From: Phycomyces blakesleeanus NRRL 1555(-)
Taxonomy: Eukaryota > Mucoromycota > Mucoromycetes > Mucorales > Phycomycetaceae
DNA length: 64,000 bases
Direction of reading: 5' to 3'
Assembly: GCF_001638985.1 (NCBI RefSeq)
Contig: NW_017265150.1
Coordinates: 1 to 64,000 of the forward strand
Below, piece after piece: positions 36,566 through 49,076 of the stretch. How positions within the stretch are numbered: position 1 is the first letter of the stretch; each line of letters starts with the position of its first letter. The notes beneath the pieces are model-generated. The model did not search any database. It was not told the origin of the DNA and worked only from the letters and a program-made list of their open reading frames with translations. The translations under genes and the position numbers were made by a program.

Positions 36566-37945
36566 TTATTTCTTAGGGGCTTTTCCCTGGAGAGAATGGT
36601 GAATGTTGATAGCAGGAAGACGGGACATGCTTGCTTCACGTGCATCTTGCTGGAGGCAAGCGCTGTGAAATACAATAAAAATCGAGAAAGGGTTAGTCAC
36701 TCATCGTTATACATATATATATAGATAAACTTACTCTATAATTACAAGCGCAGCCATAGCCTCGACAATAGGAACAGCTCTAGGAACCACAGAGGGATCA
36801 TGTCTTCCACGAGTAGAAAGAGTTCCAGACACACCGTCGTATGAGGTGGTCTGTTGGTCGCGGGAAATGGTGGCAGCAGGCTTAAAAGCAACTCTAAAGT
36901 AGATGTTCTCGCCGTTGGAGATACCACCCTGAACACCACCAGAGTGGTTGGTGGCTGTTCCAAGTCTGCCGTCAGCCTTGGTGATAAAGGCATCGTTGTG
37001 CTGGAATCCGGACATGGTAGTTCCACTGAATCCAGACCCAAACTCGAATCCTTTAGTGGCAGGGATAGACAGCATGGCATGTGCCAACAACGCCTCCAAC
37101 TTGTCAAAGCAAGGTTCGCCAAGGCCAATTGGGCAGTTGCGAATCACACAAGTGACAGTACCACCAATCGAATCATGCTCTTCTGCTTTGCGAGTGATGA
37201 GTTCCTTGATGTCCTCGGCTGTCTTGGGGTGAGGGCAACGAGTGATGTCCTGATCAACCTGCTCACGGCTGATTGTGTTCAAGAACTCATAAAACTCTGG
37301 CTTGACATCGTCATTCTCGTGGAGATCATTAATAAAAGGCATGTTGACTTTTCCAACACTGGAGGTAAAGGCAACAATCTCAACACCATGAGCGAGACGA
37401 AGGTACTTTTCAGCAATGGCACCGGCAGCTACACGGCCAATTGTCTCGCGTGCTGAAGCGCGTCCACCACCTGAGGATGCCTTGAGACCGTACTTCTTCA
37501 GGTAGGTGTAATCGGCATGGGAAGGGCGGGGGAAAACATCAGTTTCGCTGTAATCGTGAGGGCGCTGATCGAGATTGGGAACCTGAATACCGATGGGTGT
37601 GCCAAGAGATACACCAAATTCGGTACCAGACATAATTGTAACCTTATCTTTCTCATCACGCTACAAACCAAACCAAACCAAACCAAACAAACAAACAGGA
37701 AAACAGTTATATTAGCGTTTAATAGTTATTTTCCATTTTTTTTTTGGTAATTTTTCTTTTTTACCCATGTTACTCACAGGTGTGGTAAGTTTGCTTTGAC
37801 CAGGTCGTCTGCGGGAGAGCTGGGGCTGAATATCAGCCTCTGTGAGCTCCATACCTGGAGGAACACCATCAACAATAGCACCAACTCCCTTGCAGTGGGA
37901 TTCACCGTATGTTGTAACACGGAAAAGCTTTCCAAAGGTACTCAT
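36566..37945 (-). CDS. ARO2: Chorismate synthase
   Basis: Three exons (37945-37778, 37660-36735, 36662-36566) give 396 residues; yeast Aro2 is 376. The start [20 protein letters not shown] and [12 protein letters not shown] carry the conserved histidine and basic residues of the FMN/EPSP site. Further blocks are [30 protein letters not shown] and [13 protein letters not shown]. The enzyme makes chorismate from EPSP at the end of the shikimate pathway, using reduced FMN. Intron 1 contains an AAACC pentanucleotide repeat at about 37666-37698. Long plus-strand frames across exon 2 are antisense shadows. Confidence 0.96.
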
Positions 37946-40017
37946 TTTAAAATATAATAATGTGAAATAAAAAGTATAGCTAAAGCCAAAACCAAAAAAA
38001 TTAAAAAATTATGAAAGATGAGAGGATGAATTAAACTCGAGCCTCTTCCCCAGTATTTAACAGTCACGATGTTGGGAAGTGTAGTAATGAGTCATTTTTT
38101 CTTGATGCATTGTTTGGAAGAAAATTAAACTATATGTTTATTTTCATTTCAATCTTTATTTGATACATATATATATTTGTATATATAATTGTATGCCTAT
38201 ATGCATATGGCAGCCCTTTCACAAAAAAATAGATAAAGATGATCTTACCATTCATTAGTACATAAATTCAATGGGCTAAAAGCTCCATTATTCGAAGCAA
38301 TAGGTGAAAGGTGTCAAAAGCATCACTAGGGGTCAAGTTATTTAATCATAATCTCCTGAGCTACTTTACTCACGGTCACAATCCTTGTACGACATGTCCA
38401 TCCAGAACTTGGCCCTGAGTCTTTAGAATCTATAAAAGAAGTCTGAAGAAGATGTATCGAGTTTATTATATGATGACGATACATGCATGTCATTTTATAA
38501 GAGCAAAAACCAATAGGCCATGCATGACTTTTAAGAGTTTTCTTTTTCAAAAAAAAACATGCTTAATAATAACGAGATTATTTATTTTTGTCGGCGCCGA
38601 TGTTAAGGTTTATTGGTCTTCTTTTAGAATGAACACCAGTACTTTGAAATCATTATTGCTTGTCAAAGATTGCTCAAACGCTCCAGTTCCATTTAGTTTA
38701 TTATGTTAATACGAATTTTGAATAGAGGAAGCTTGGGATTTTATTTGAATGTTTTTGTAACTCATACCTTGTAAGAAAAATTAAACACTTGGAGTAATGT
38801 CTGGTATTTAGACAATTGTTCTCGCAAGTACAATACATATATAAATATGGTAGCAAAATATTAAGGTATGTTCCAAAGATTCATATGAAAACAAAACAAG
38901 AGGGGGAAATTGGTGATACCCTTTTTGCCATAACAATAAACAATGTTATTGTCTTCTTTTGAAAATGAAGTTTTGTAATCTGGTGTTCACCAAGTACTTT
39001 TTACCAAATTACATGTACAATAATAAAGTTCTGAATAGAGCTCATAATATATTACCAAGATTCTTTACGGGTTTATGGAGCAATTTATTTATTTATTTAT
39101 CACTGGTAAGATTGAAATATAACCCTTGAATAGCCCTCCCTATCCTTACAACTCCAAGTTTAACTTGTTTGTTGGATTGGAAGGATTTTTTTTTATATAT
39201 TTATTTATTTAACTACAGGTATAATTTCAGTAAGGCTTTAAAGGGTTCCGGCACATACCTACTTTTTTTTTGGGGGGTTTCATTAGCTAATAATTCATCT
39301 TTTGCTATTCGCTTGGCTGTTCTTAGTGAGAATAATAAACATTCTCACCAGTTTTAGGATTGTTGTTAACATTGAGCAGATTCAATGTATTTTGCTAATG
39401 AAGTTGTCTATTATTTAAAGACAATTTCTTAAATCATCAAGTCAATGACTTTTACATTTGGTCAATATAGATATATTATATGTCGACCATATAAACTAGA
39501 GCTATTACTCTTTTGTTTTTGTCTTTGGTAGGCAAAAGTTAGTTAGTGTTTTAGAAGCTTTACTATACAAAGGTGTAAAGAGCCTTTTTGAAGTGGGTAA
39601 ACAAAACGCAGTATGCACAAAAAATAAAGCAGTCAGAATCGCGTATTTTTCCTTTTAAGGAATAAACATTTGTGTACCCGACCATGATATCTATTTGAGT
39701 TGTTTCAAAAAATCATGAAAAATGTAGGTTTTTCTATCTGATAACAGTTTTGTGTGATGAATGTAAAACAGAGTCTATAATTTGCCAGTAATAATAGCAA
39801 CACTTGAGATAATAGATAGAACAAAACATATAGACTCGATGATATTTAAAGGGGGCCGAAGCGAACGAAGAATTCCGTTCAGCATTCCATTGCATGATAT
39901 TAAACATCCTGTATTGATTTTTATTTTTATTTTTATTTTTATTCCTTATAGATGAAAACTTTTTTGTTTTTTTTAAAAAAAATGTTTGAAAAGGACAAGA
40001 TATATATTTTATGCCTT
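37946..40017. other. Gene-free AT-rich region
   Basis: No gene recognised. TTTTTA repeats lie at about 39918-39945 and a T8A8 tract at 39967-39982, just past the perilipin stop codon. Confidence 0.55.
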
Positions 40018-41071
40018 TTAATGCTTTGGACTAAGGAGAATTGCATGAGTCTTGAGCAATGTAGATGCCTTTTGAAGAGGAGAGACGTCTGGTTTGAGTG
40101 CCTCGGTGCGAATAAGGGAGTACTCTTCTTGAAGACGTTGACGCCATGGCTGGATACGACTATCGATAAATACAGGAAGGCCTGGTCCATGCTTGGTAAT
40201 AAATGTAGACGTGGCATCTACACCAGCAATAGTGGTTGACGCCAGATTGTTGATTCTCTCGTTTATGAAGCTGTGAGGATCGACAATCTGATAAGTCGTG
40301 CCTTGAACAAGACGATCGACAGGTGTTGTGTGAGCAGAGTCGAGACGGTAAGTGAGCCAGCGGTTGAATCTGTCAGAGATCTTGTGGGCAAGTTGCGAAA
40401 AGGACTGATCAGGGGCCACGTGACGCTTTGCTTCACGCTGTTGTTCATCTTTCTCGGCAGGCATCCAGCGGTCCACAAGGCCATGAATTTGAGTCACCAG
40501 TGGAGTTTGGACGCGATTCACCGTATCATCCACCTGTAGATAGATGGTAGAATAAACACGAGAAGGAGTTTCTTTTATTTCCTGTACCAAATCAGCAGTT
40601 GGTTTCTGGATAATTGGAAAGCGACTTTCCAAAGCGTCCAAGGACATACAGCCAAGCGACTCCCCAGTCGACAACAAGGGCCGGTAAAGAGGTTCAAAGG
40701 GCTGTGTAAGTGACTGGACTCTGGTTATAGTGGCCTGTGCTTGGTCAACCACAAGGCGACCGAGTTGGATCTCGCCTGCTTTGGTTTCTAGAGTGTGTAT
40801 TGTGTCTTGGACTACTGGGATTGATCCCAGACGATTCCAAAAGGTGCTTGTAGGCGTGCTTGTGCTTGTTGGCTTATCTACTTCTCTTGATGTTGCTTGC
40901 TGTGTTTCTTTTTGTTCAAGAGCAGCTACAACGTACACATTCAAATAAGCATTATTTTGCTTTAGCCTTTGACCACATTCCACATAGTATCCAGCTATTT
41001 TGCTTACCCATCTCCTCATCTTTATCGACGTCTGCTGGAAGGACCTGATAAGGATTTTCTGTTGAATTCAT
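40018..41071 (-). CDS. Perilipin-like lipid-droplet protein
   Basis: Two exons (41071-41008, 40925-40018) give 323 residues. After a short variable N-terminus and a Ser/Thr/Pro linker comes NRLGSIPVVQDTIHTLE, resembling the start of the PAT/perilipin domain. Amphipathic helical repeats follow with recurring positions of V, I and P (for example LVVDQAQATITRVQ and VNRVQTPLV), typical of fungal perilipins (MPL1/CAP20 type) that coat lipid droplets. There is no transmembrane segment or signal peptide. A longer frame beginning inside the intron (MRRWVSK...) was rejected because the GTAAGC donor at 41007 restores a conventional start. Assignment rests on overall pattern, not a catalytic motif. Confidence 0.65.
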
Positions 41072-43998
41072 TTGTAAATATATGGATATGGATATATAGA
41101 TGTAGATGTAGTCGAAAGAAAAGAGAAAGAGATAAAAACTTGCTTGCCTCCCATTCAAGGGCAGTATTTAACTAAATGAATTCTCATCAAACGTATGTGA
41201 CTTGATCACCACATGTTAATGCCTCTTCTATAGAGATGATGTCATTTTCACTCTTACCTTTCTTTTTTTTTTCTTTTAGCATTTGTTCCTAAACCTCTTG
41301 TTTTCTTTTCACGTTATAATCCACACAAGCGTACACACACGCGTACATACACACACACACACACATATATATATGTATATATATAGTTATTCTTCATTTT
41401 TAGTCTTTAACTCTATACTCGTAATCAGCTACACTCATTCCTCTTTTAACGTAGTATTTATATATACATTTATTTATTCAGTCATGATGCTCATTTGTTA
41501 TGAACTTGAATGTTCCAATTGAGGAAGTGAATGCCTTGTTTCTTTAGACCAACTCTTTGTGGTAGCCAATTATCTGTTAAAGGCTAGTGCAGATGACACA
41601 AACAGTTAACTCGACCAAGTACCTCTAATTCCTCACTCTTGATACTTGGAATTACCTTTAAGAATTACAAGAAAGACAAAAAAAATAGGAATCTTGGAAC
41701 AGTCATCATCCTCAACTTCAATAACTGCCTTATAGATATTGAGAGCTATATCCTCTCTTCTTTTATTAATGCCTATTTAACACATGCAGATTGTGGTTGC
41801 TTATCAACCACATGTTTGATTTACACAAGCTTACTTAGTATTGAATAGGAATACATTACATTATATGCTTTAACGTTCAGCAGGAAGGTTGTACAAACAA
41901 AAGTGGCAGGAACGTAACCAAAAGTCAGAGCAAATTGTGAATACGTGTTGAACATTCAAAGTCATAAGTTAATTCACTGTTCTCACCAATGTTCCATATA
42001 TTGAGATGTTTGTAAACACGTTTTCGCGTATGTGAATGGAGCATATTCACCCAAAATTATTTTTAATTTTCAAATTGGAATATACAGTATAATTATTTGC
42101 TATTCCAACCAAAGGATAAATATACATTTGATCCGGTTAATCAGATAACAGATTATTCACTTGCTCTCACATGTAGGCAAAGTCCATGATTTATTACCAT
42201 TGGGTACAAATTACTTTCCCAATGAATTTATTTTTATTTTTCTTTCCTAAGCACATTGATATTCTTGTATAGCAGCAAATATACAATAATTGGCTCTTTA
42301 AAAATGATGACAAGGAAAGAAATATGATTTATCCAAGAACACAAATGTGTCATTTGAGTCAAAGAGAAAGAGTTTTTTTAAAAAAAGGTTCTGGTTTTTA
42401 TCAGGTAATGGCAACTAATGGTATTTGTTTCTATTCTCTAGATTATTTCTCCATCATAATTCTTGGGAAATATCGTATTACTTTTATGAGCCCTAATTAA
42501 GAACCCATTTACTTTTTTTTCGCCAATATATCATGTACTTTAAACGCTAACCTGTTTTTATTACCATGCCTTTAATATATTTGAACCAAAAAATAATAAT
42601 AATTTAGGGCTAGTTGTACAAGATAATGGTTATCATTAATGCCATTCCGGTATAGAGAAATTTAAGCAAAGCCCCAACTTAAGACCCTACAGAAGACAAT
42701 TTTTTTTATGTTGTGAGCCGCCATGACCTAAGGTTTGACACTTATTTTTAATTTGAGAATAGACGTACTGCTTTTTTTTTAGGTTTGCAAACCAATTTCC
42801 TTTCTTTTTTTTTCTTGGAAGGTCAGGGCAACACAAAAACAAACAGGCCTTCTCATTGACTCTGGAATAGAGCTATTGCTGCAACCCTAAACCTTAGGCA
42901 CATCCTTGTATAATTTTACACAACAGGAGAAATTCCACTAATGAACTACTTATAGTTGTGTGCAACTATTTTTTCCTATATAATTTTCTTTTTTTTTTTC
43001 TTTTTTTTTAAAAAAAAAAGGACGAATTTTCATCAAGTTGAGGATTAATTTTCAAACAAGATTAGAATTACTATAACTTTACTGAAGTATAGAGAAAAAT
43101 ATTTCCAAATGATATTTACTCCAACACCATTAATCCCAACATATATATATATATCCAACACATACATAGGAACAGAGCCATAATTATCTTATACCAAAAA
43201 ATATTCCGTGAGAATATTCATATGCAGGAAGTAATAATAAACAAGAGAAGGTTAGAAACATAAGCAGAAAACTGTTTATTTAGAGTCCAAGTTCAGTTGT
43301 ATACTTTAACTGACACGACATAGACCTGTCACTATTTTCATTCTTAACTATTCTTTTTTTTTTTAGTCACAATGAGTTGGGCCTCAAATATGCCAACATC
43401 TCCTAAAAAGCAGATTAAACATTGAAACATTACAAGTCTCAAATAATTTGGTAGGTGTTTTGGAGAGTAATGATTTTACTCTTACTAACAATATTAATAT
43501 CAAATAATAATAAAGAAATACATACGATATGCATATAAGACAAAGAGACCATGTTTTAAATTGATTATTTTTACTGTCCTACCAGAAACAGTGTTGGAAC
43601 TAATGTTAATCTTATTTATTGTTCCCGGATTTAAATATTTGGATTTATACTCAAAGTGAGAGAGTAGTAGTTATTCAACGACTACTTTTTTCAAAAGAAA
43701 TATATATGGATTGTTATTTAACTATAAAATGCTGTTGTAAGCAAAACGATACTCTAAATTAGCTGTGAATTTTCCTTGCTACCATCCTTACTGCCTACTT
43801 ATATATACATGCATATATCCATTGACAGAACCATTTTTCATTATTGCTATTATTATTCTCTGGGTAATATTTTTTACTCTTGTAAAATAAAATTATAAAA
43901 AATTTCCTTTTTCCATTTTTTTTTACAAAAAAAAAAACCCCCTTCACCAAGACACCCAATTACCAACTCATTATGTAAAACCTTGGTGGCTTGGGTTC
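41072..43998. other. Long gene-free AT-rich region
   Basis: Nearly 3 kb without a supportable gene. It contains a CA/TA microsatellite near 41345-41385, T7A7 at 42373-42386 and T9A10 at 43001-43019. Confidence 0.6.
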
Positions 43999-44109
43999 AT
44001 GACTCATTTTTCTAAAGTGTTTTATATTAAACCCAGTAAACCCCGTCTATTCCTTTGGTCCATAGTCGTTTTTCCCATTCTTTCTTTTTGTTTTTTCGAA
44101 ACAGTTGCA

Positions 44110-46338
44110 ATGGAGCTCACCATTTCCACCACCAAGGCTCCTTATGGAATCCTTGCACTCCTCGCACTATCCCCAGAACTCGCTAAAGCCGTCCACTTGA
44201 CCGCAAATGACGAGACTGTTCTTGAAGTTTCCCCTCAAGTTTCCCTTGTTGGTACTGCTTCTGTGACGCGCTACCTTGCCCGTCGTGCCAACCTCTTTGA
44301 CGAACAGTTGCCTGAAAACCAGGCAAAGGCTTTGCTATTCGACAACCTGGTTGCCCTGGAAGAATCTTCCATTATCAATGCCGTCGAGAACCGTTCTTCC
44401 ACCTTTTTGTATGGCGCCGAACCTACCTCCCTTGACTTCCTTACTTGGGGTTCTCTTCTTGCAATCGAGCGCAAGTCTACCAAAACTAGCTCCTTTGTCG
44501 AAGCTGTTGGCGCCACCACAGTGGCTAAAGATGCTGCTGCTCTCCTTAAACAGCTTAAGTCTACCAGCAGCAACACCACCGCTGCCACTTCTGATAATAC
44601 CCAACAGGTACCAGAGCTTCCCGAGACTTGCTCTAGCCCTTCTACAAACCCACTAGATGCATTCCGCAACTTGATTGCTGTCAAACTGGCCGAAATCAGC
44701 AAGGTTGACCGTGCCTTAATCTATGACGCTCTTGACGCCCCCCGTCAGATCGAACACGGTGATTTCGCTGTGGCATTACCCCGTCTCCGTGTCAAGGGAA
44801 ACCCTACTGCTTTGGCTAAGACTTGGGCTGAGGCTTTCCCAGTCTGTAACTATATCAGCAGCGTTACTGCTATGGGGCCTTTTATTAACTTCAAGATCAA
44901 CCCTGCTGAGCTTATTCGCAGAACCACTCAGTTGGTTGCACACTCCGAGAACTATGGTTTCAACAAATCAGGTGCTGGTAAGACTGTCATCGTCGAGTTC
45001 TCTTCTCCAAACATCGCCAAACCATTCCATGCTGGACATTTGAGATCTACTATCATCGGTGGATTCATCCGTAACGTTTACAATGCAAACGGCTGGAAGA
45101 CTGTCGCTATGAACTATCTCGGTGACTGGGGTAAACAGTACGGTTTGTTGGCCATTGGTTTCTCTCGCCATGGCAATGAAGAAGCTCTCACCAAGGACCC
45201 AATTAAGCACTTGTACGATGTGTACGTCCAGATCAACCGTGACGCAGAGGCTGAACCTAGTATTCACGACGAAGCCCGTGCTTACTTCAAGAAGATGGAG
45301 GATGGAGATGAGGAGGCTCTTGCACTCTGGCGTCGTTTCAGAGATCTTTCTATCGTAAAATACAAGGACGTCTACGCCCGACTCAACATCTCTTTCGATG
45401 TTTATTCTGGTGAATCACAGGTTGGAGTTGGTATGCAGGAAGCTATGGAGCTTCTCAAGAAGTGCAACCTCCTTGTTGAATCAGACGGTGCCAAGATCAT
45501 CGATCTCAAGGCACACAAGCTCGGTGTTGCTGTAGTGGAAAAAAAGGATGGTACAACACTTTATCTTACTCGTGATATTGGTGCTGCCAAAGAACGTTAT
45601 GAGAAGTACAAGTTCGACAAGATGATCTACGTCGTTGCTTCCCAGCAGGATCTCCATCTCAAACAGCTCTTCAAGACCCTCGAGTTGATGGGTTTCGAAT
45701 GGGCCAACAAATTGGAGCACATCAACTTTGGTATGGTACAGGGTATGTCCACTCGTAAGGGTACTGTGGTCTTCCTGGAAGATATTCTGGATGAAGCCAA
45801 GGATATTATGCACGAGGTTATGAAGAAGAACGAGAAGAAGTACAAGGAAGTTGCAGACCCCGAGACTGTTGCCGACGAGATTGGTATTTCAGCTGTCAAG
45901 ATTCAGGACAACTCTGCCCGTCGCATCAAGAACTACGAGTTTGACCGTGCACGTATGTTCAGCTTTGAGGGTGATACTGGACCATATATCCAGTACGCTC
46001 ACGCCCGTCTCATGTCTATTGAGCGCAAGAGTGGTTTGGAAGTTAACAAGGATGCCGATGTCAGCCTTCTCACCGAACAAGGAGCTATTGATGTTCTCCG
46101 CACTGTAGCCCAGTACCCAGATCTTGTCCGCACTCTTATGACCGGATATGAGCCCTGCAATGTAGTCACATACGCCTTTAAACTTGCTCACGATATTTCT
46201 GGTGTATTCGACCAACTGTGGGTACGTGGTGCCGAACCTGCTGTTGCAGATGCCCGCCTGTTGATGTACTGGTGCGCTCGCGTCACCCTCGGTAACGCTA
46301 TCACTCTCTTGGGCCTCAAACCTCTTGAGAGAATGTAA
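44110..46338 (+). CDS. Arginyl-tRNA synthetase with an N-terminal GST-like domain
   Basis: A single exon from ATG 44110 gives 742 residues. Residues 1 to about 150 look like a GST-fold appendix (LVGTASVTRYLAR, then an all-helical part). The synthetase follows after a Ser/Thr linker with the Arg additional domain 1 (EHGDFAVALPRL), the class I HIGH motif FHAGHLRSTIIGG and the GMVQGMSTRKG loop that stands in for KMSKS. It charges tRNA-Arg. The frame is open up to another ATG at 43999. I prefer 44110 because its context (GCAATGG) is better and a pyrimidine-rich ACAG ends directly before it, suggesting a 5' UTR intron (donor near 44036, acceptor 44104). Both ATGs stay in frame with or without that intron. 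Confidence 0.94.
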   Translation: MELTISTTKAPYGILALLALSPELAKAVHLTANDETVLEVSPQVSLVGTASVTRYLARRANLFDEQLPENQAKALLFDNLVALEESSIINAVENRSSTFLYGAEPTSLDFLTWGSLLAIERKSTKTSSFVEAVGATTVAKDAAALLKQLKSTSSNTTAATSDNTQQVPELPETCSSPSTNPLDAFRNLIAVKLAEISKVDRALIYDALDAPRQIEHGDFAVALPRLRVKGNPTALAKTWAEAFPVCNYISSVTAMGPFINFKINPAELIRRTTQLVAHSENYGFNKSGAGKTVIVEFSSPNIAKPFHAGHLRSTIIGGFIRNVYNANGWKTVAMNYLGDWGKQYGLLAIGFSRHGNEEALTKDPIKHLYDVYVQINRDAEAEPSIHDEARAYFKKMEDGDEEALALWRRFRDLSIVKYKDVYARLNISFDVYSGESQVGVGMQEAMELLKKCNLLVESDGAKIIDLKAHKLGVAVVEKKDGTTLYLTRDIGAAKERYEKYKFDKMIYVVASQQDLHLKQLFKTLELMGFEWANKLEHINFGMVQGMSTRKGTVVFLEDILDEAKDIMHEVMKKNEKKYKEVADPETVADEIGISAVKIQDNSARRIKNYEFDRARMFSFEGDTGPYIQYAHARLMSIERKSGLEVNKDADVSLLTEQGAIDVLRTVAQYPDLVRTLMTGYEPCNVVTYAFKLAHDISGVFDQLWVRGAEPAVADARLLMYWCARVTLGNAITLLGLKPLERM

Positions 46339-46674
46339 AGTCAAAATCAAACCGTCAGACATACGTATTTTCATTCCTGTATAAAGAATAGAGTAGTTTA
46401 TCCCTCTATTATTTTTTATTTTATATTTACTCTTACCATTACCCCCTTTTTTCCTCCTTATGCTTTCATCGCACACCAAATAGTCATATATATAAAAACA
46501 AGCTAGTAAAAAGAATAAATAAAGATCCAAGTTTTTATCAACAAAAAAATAAAGAAAGTAAGACAGATAACTACTGAAATGTGAACATACTTTTAGGCCA
46601 TTTAAAATTTGCAAATGTATTCTTTTATCCATTTTCGTAATTTTTCTTCTCGTTATTTCTACAATTCAAAGAAG
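46339..46674. other. ArgRS 3' flank
   Basis: AT-rich; presumably the 3' UTR. The long minus-strand frame here is the antisense shadow of ArgRS. Confidence 0.5.
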
Positions 46675-47255
46675 CAACCCTCATCCAGATTGCAAGGAAC
46701 TCTCAGACGTAGAGAAAGGCGAGATTATAAATCTCAATATTGCAGGGATGATAGCTACGGACAGTATTGATCCAAAGATGTAAAGAAGAAGACCGCGGTT
46801 TTTTGGAGATGTATTTAATTAGGAGAGGGAGGGCCATTTGTGTTTTTAGATAGCAGAATGAATGGTCCCAAGTATATTACGACTCTTGAGAAACATATCT
46901 TGCCCTTCTTAAACAGTCTTCCAGCTTCAGAAAATAAGAACTATATTTTCCGAGAGGACCATGATTGAAGATACAAGGCAAAAATTGCAAATGTATATAG
47001 GAACGTGTTTTATTGAATTTTTTTGACTGGTTGCTAAACAACCCTAACTTATTCCCTATAAAGAACATTTACGCTTATCTTAAGGATCGTATACGTTTTT
47101 CCAAATATCATCCTACAGTTTTGAACGAGCTAAATGAGTATGAGCAAGAAGAGTGGAATATAATTGACATAAGTATTTGTCATACTTACTGCCTGAATAC
47201 GGAAAGTTGTTTAGCTGCTTTAGAAAGCAATGATTTCAACCATATTCCATCTTAA
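46675..47255 (+). mobile_element. Internally deleted Tc1/mariner-family element
   Basis: Translated pieces read in transposase order. ELSDVEKGEIINL...AGM at about 46699-46755 resembles the first helix-turn-helix. GPKYITTLEKHILPFLNSL at about 46868-46925 is a DDE-domain block. REDHD...KAKI at about 46953-46990 corresponds to the second-aspartate (QQDNAP.HKA) region. DWLLNNPNLFPIKN...AYLKDRIR plus an EEWN tail lies in 47013-47255. The middle of the DNA-binding region and the first catalytic aspartate are missing. N-P-I-K replaces the catalytic N-P-I-E/D. So it is both deleted and mutated. Terminal inverted repeats were not found. Confidence 0.72.
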
Positions 47256-48758
47256 GCAAATTTTATGTTTTTATCATTGTAAACACAATCTGTTTTACTG
47301 GCGTATATGTAAAAATCAGAGCTCTACAGAAATTGCGCATGCTTGATTATGCGTTTAAAGATATAGAAGTTTGCACTATAAAATCAGAGTTTCATATGGT
47401 CTTTTAATATTCCCACACCATGTATATCCTCCATTCACAAGCATAGCACTAATGAAGCCAGGAAACATTCTAAAAATACCATTATTGATGTCACTTGTAA
47501 GACTAACCATCACAAAACTAGTTTTACTCAACTTTGTTGTTACAAGATCGATCAGATCAGAAAAGCGCCCTAAGTAGCTTGCTATATAGATCGCTAAATA
47601 AGGTAAATGTAACTAAAATTGGACAGTACAACAATCTCATAAAATCGCCTGGCCAAGCAAAGAAAACAGCAACAATAGTGTCGAGAAGCCTCCAAGTGCT
47701 TTATAACAGACAACGATATGGTCCTTCAAAGTAAAATCAAAGCAGTATATTTTGTAATCGAACTTAAACAAAACAAGAAAAAAAACCGATATAAAAATAA
47801 ACTATATTAACGAATCAACTGTAATAACCGGTATGTTTGATAATCCCACTCCACTTTACTTAATTAGATTCAATATGAAAGAATACCTCTTTTATGGTAT
47901 CTATGCTTTGCTTAGTCAACAAACCCTATGTTTGTCAGACTATATTTAAGAAAGATACTATATAAATTACATGTACATCTTTGATGAATTGTTTTTATAT
48001 ACAAAATATTCAATGATGTATTTTGTAATGTATCAATACTTTTTTACTTTTCTTATTTGAATTTAAATCATATTTTTCACTGTGAATATAATTGCGCATG
48101 TGCCTATGTAATAGCAAATGGAGGGTATCAGGCATTAGGATATTCAAAGTAAAAAAAAGGCTTATATATATAATTGTTTCATAAATCCATCCAAATTGAA
48201 CTTTTTTTGTGCACAGTCTGTGTAAATACAATGAGGTCCTTACTTGCGTATTCAATCTGCATCACGTCTTTTCTGTCTCTCTTTCAAACACATATTTCTT
48301 TATTCCTTCTCATCTCTCACTTCTATTCACTTTTTTTTGCCTTTTCTCTCTTTCTCTATTTTTCTTTCTCTCGATACAATGCATGCCATTCACAATTTCC
48401 ATCCGCATTACCCAAATTCAATAATATACAATTCACGGCATCGGTATTCTCAAAGATTATCTTAACTTTATCCTTACTTCACAGACAGCAGCAACCTCTA
48501 AAGTTAAGCACTATTATCAATGACACGTTAAAATATACAAATAGTACTTTTTTTCTTTTCAGATTTATTCAATTAGATTAATTTCTTCTTATAAATGAGA
48601 CTTCTGAATTACAACATTAACCTCTTCAATCAAGTTAAAAAAAAGTCTAAACGCGTGTTTTTTTATTAAAGTTGACAATAGCTAAGAAAGACTTTATTTA
48701 TTTATTTAAAGATATACATAAAGAAACTATTCTATTTGATTTGATTTAATTTCACTTA
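47256..48758. other. Gene-free AT-rich region
   Basis: Pyrimidine-rich sequence at 48270-48370 generates several overlapping low-complexity frames. No gene recognised. Confidence 0.5.
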
Positions 48759-48773
48759 ATGTTCTTTTACATG

Positions 48774-49076
48774 AGTAAAAAAATAAAAAGCATGACACCA
48801 AGTTCTTTGTCCCCGCATTACGCGGCTCAATCTCCTTCAGGACGTAAACCTGACTTGGTAGCGAAGGAGTTGCTGGAATGGTGGCAAACCAACGGAAAGC
48901 ACCCGTTCATCCAGCCCCACATCTCGTCACCGAGTAATGTGGGTGCGAACTCGCCAGAGAACTTACCACTAGGTGATAAGGTCCAGCTCATTCGACTACC
49001 AGTAGCTTCACCGTCAGCCGTTAAAGAGTTCAGTCAGGTTAGCAGTGAAGAGCCAGCACATCTCACCACAGGTTAG
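48774..49076 (+). CDS. Uncharacterised ORF in a GC-richer island
   Basis: A 100-codon frame rich in Ser, Pro, Lys and Glu, including an ELLEWWQTNGKHPFIQP stretch. It is not recognised as any domain. From about 48800 to 49330 base composition is visibly less AT-rich than the neighbouring kilobases, and the minus strand also has a modest frame (49309-49073). This could be an exon of a real gene, a gag-like transposon fragment or transferred DNA. No splice partner could be placed with confidence. Confidence 0.3.
   Translation, partial: SKKIKSMTPSSLSPHYAAQSPSGRKPDLVAKELLEWWQTNGKHPFIQPHISSPSNVGANSPENLPLGDKVQLIRLPVASPSAVKEFSQVSSEEPAHLTTG

Noticed and set aside
36854..37456. 200-codon plus-strand ORF
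   Set aside because: Antisense shadow of chorismate synthase exon 2.
45889..46632. 247-codon minus-strand ORF
   Set aside because: Antisense to arginyl-tRNA synthetase and its 3' flank; no recognisable protein.
48174..48581. 135-codon and overlapping ORFs
   Set aside because: Pyrimidine-rich low complexity open in several frames at once.
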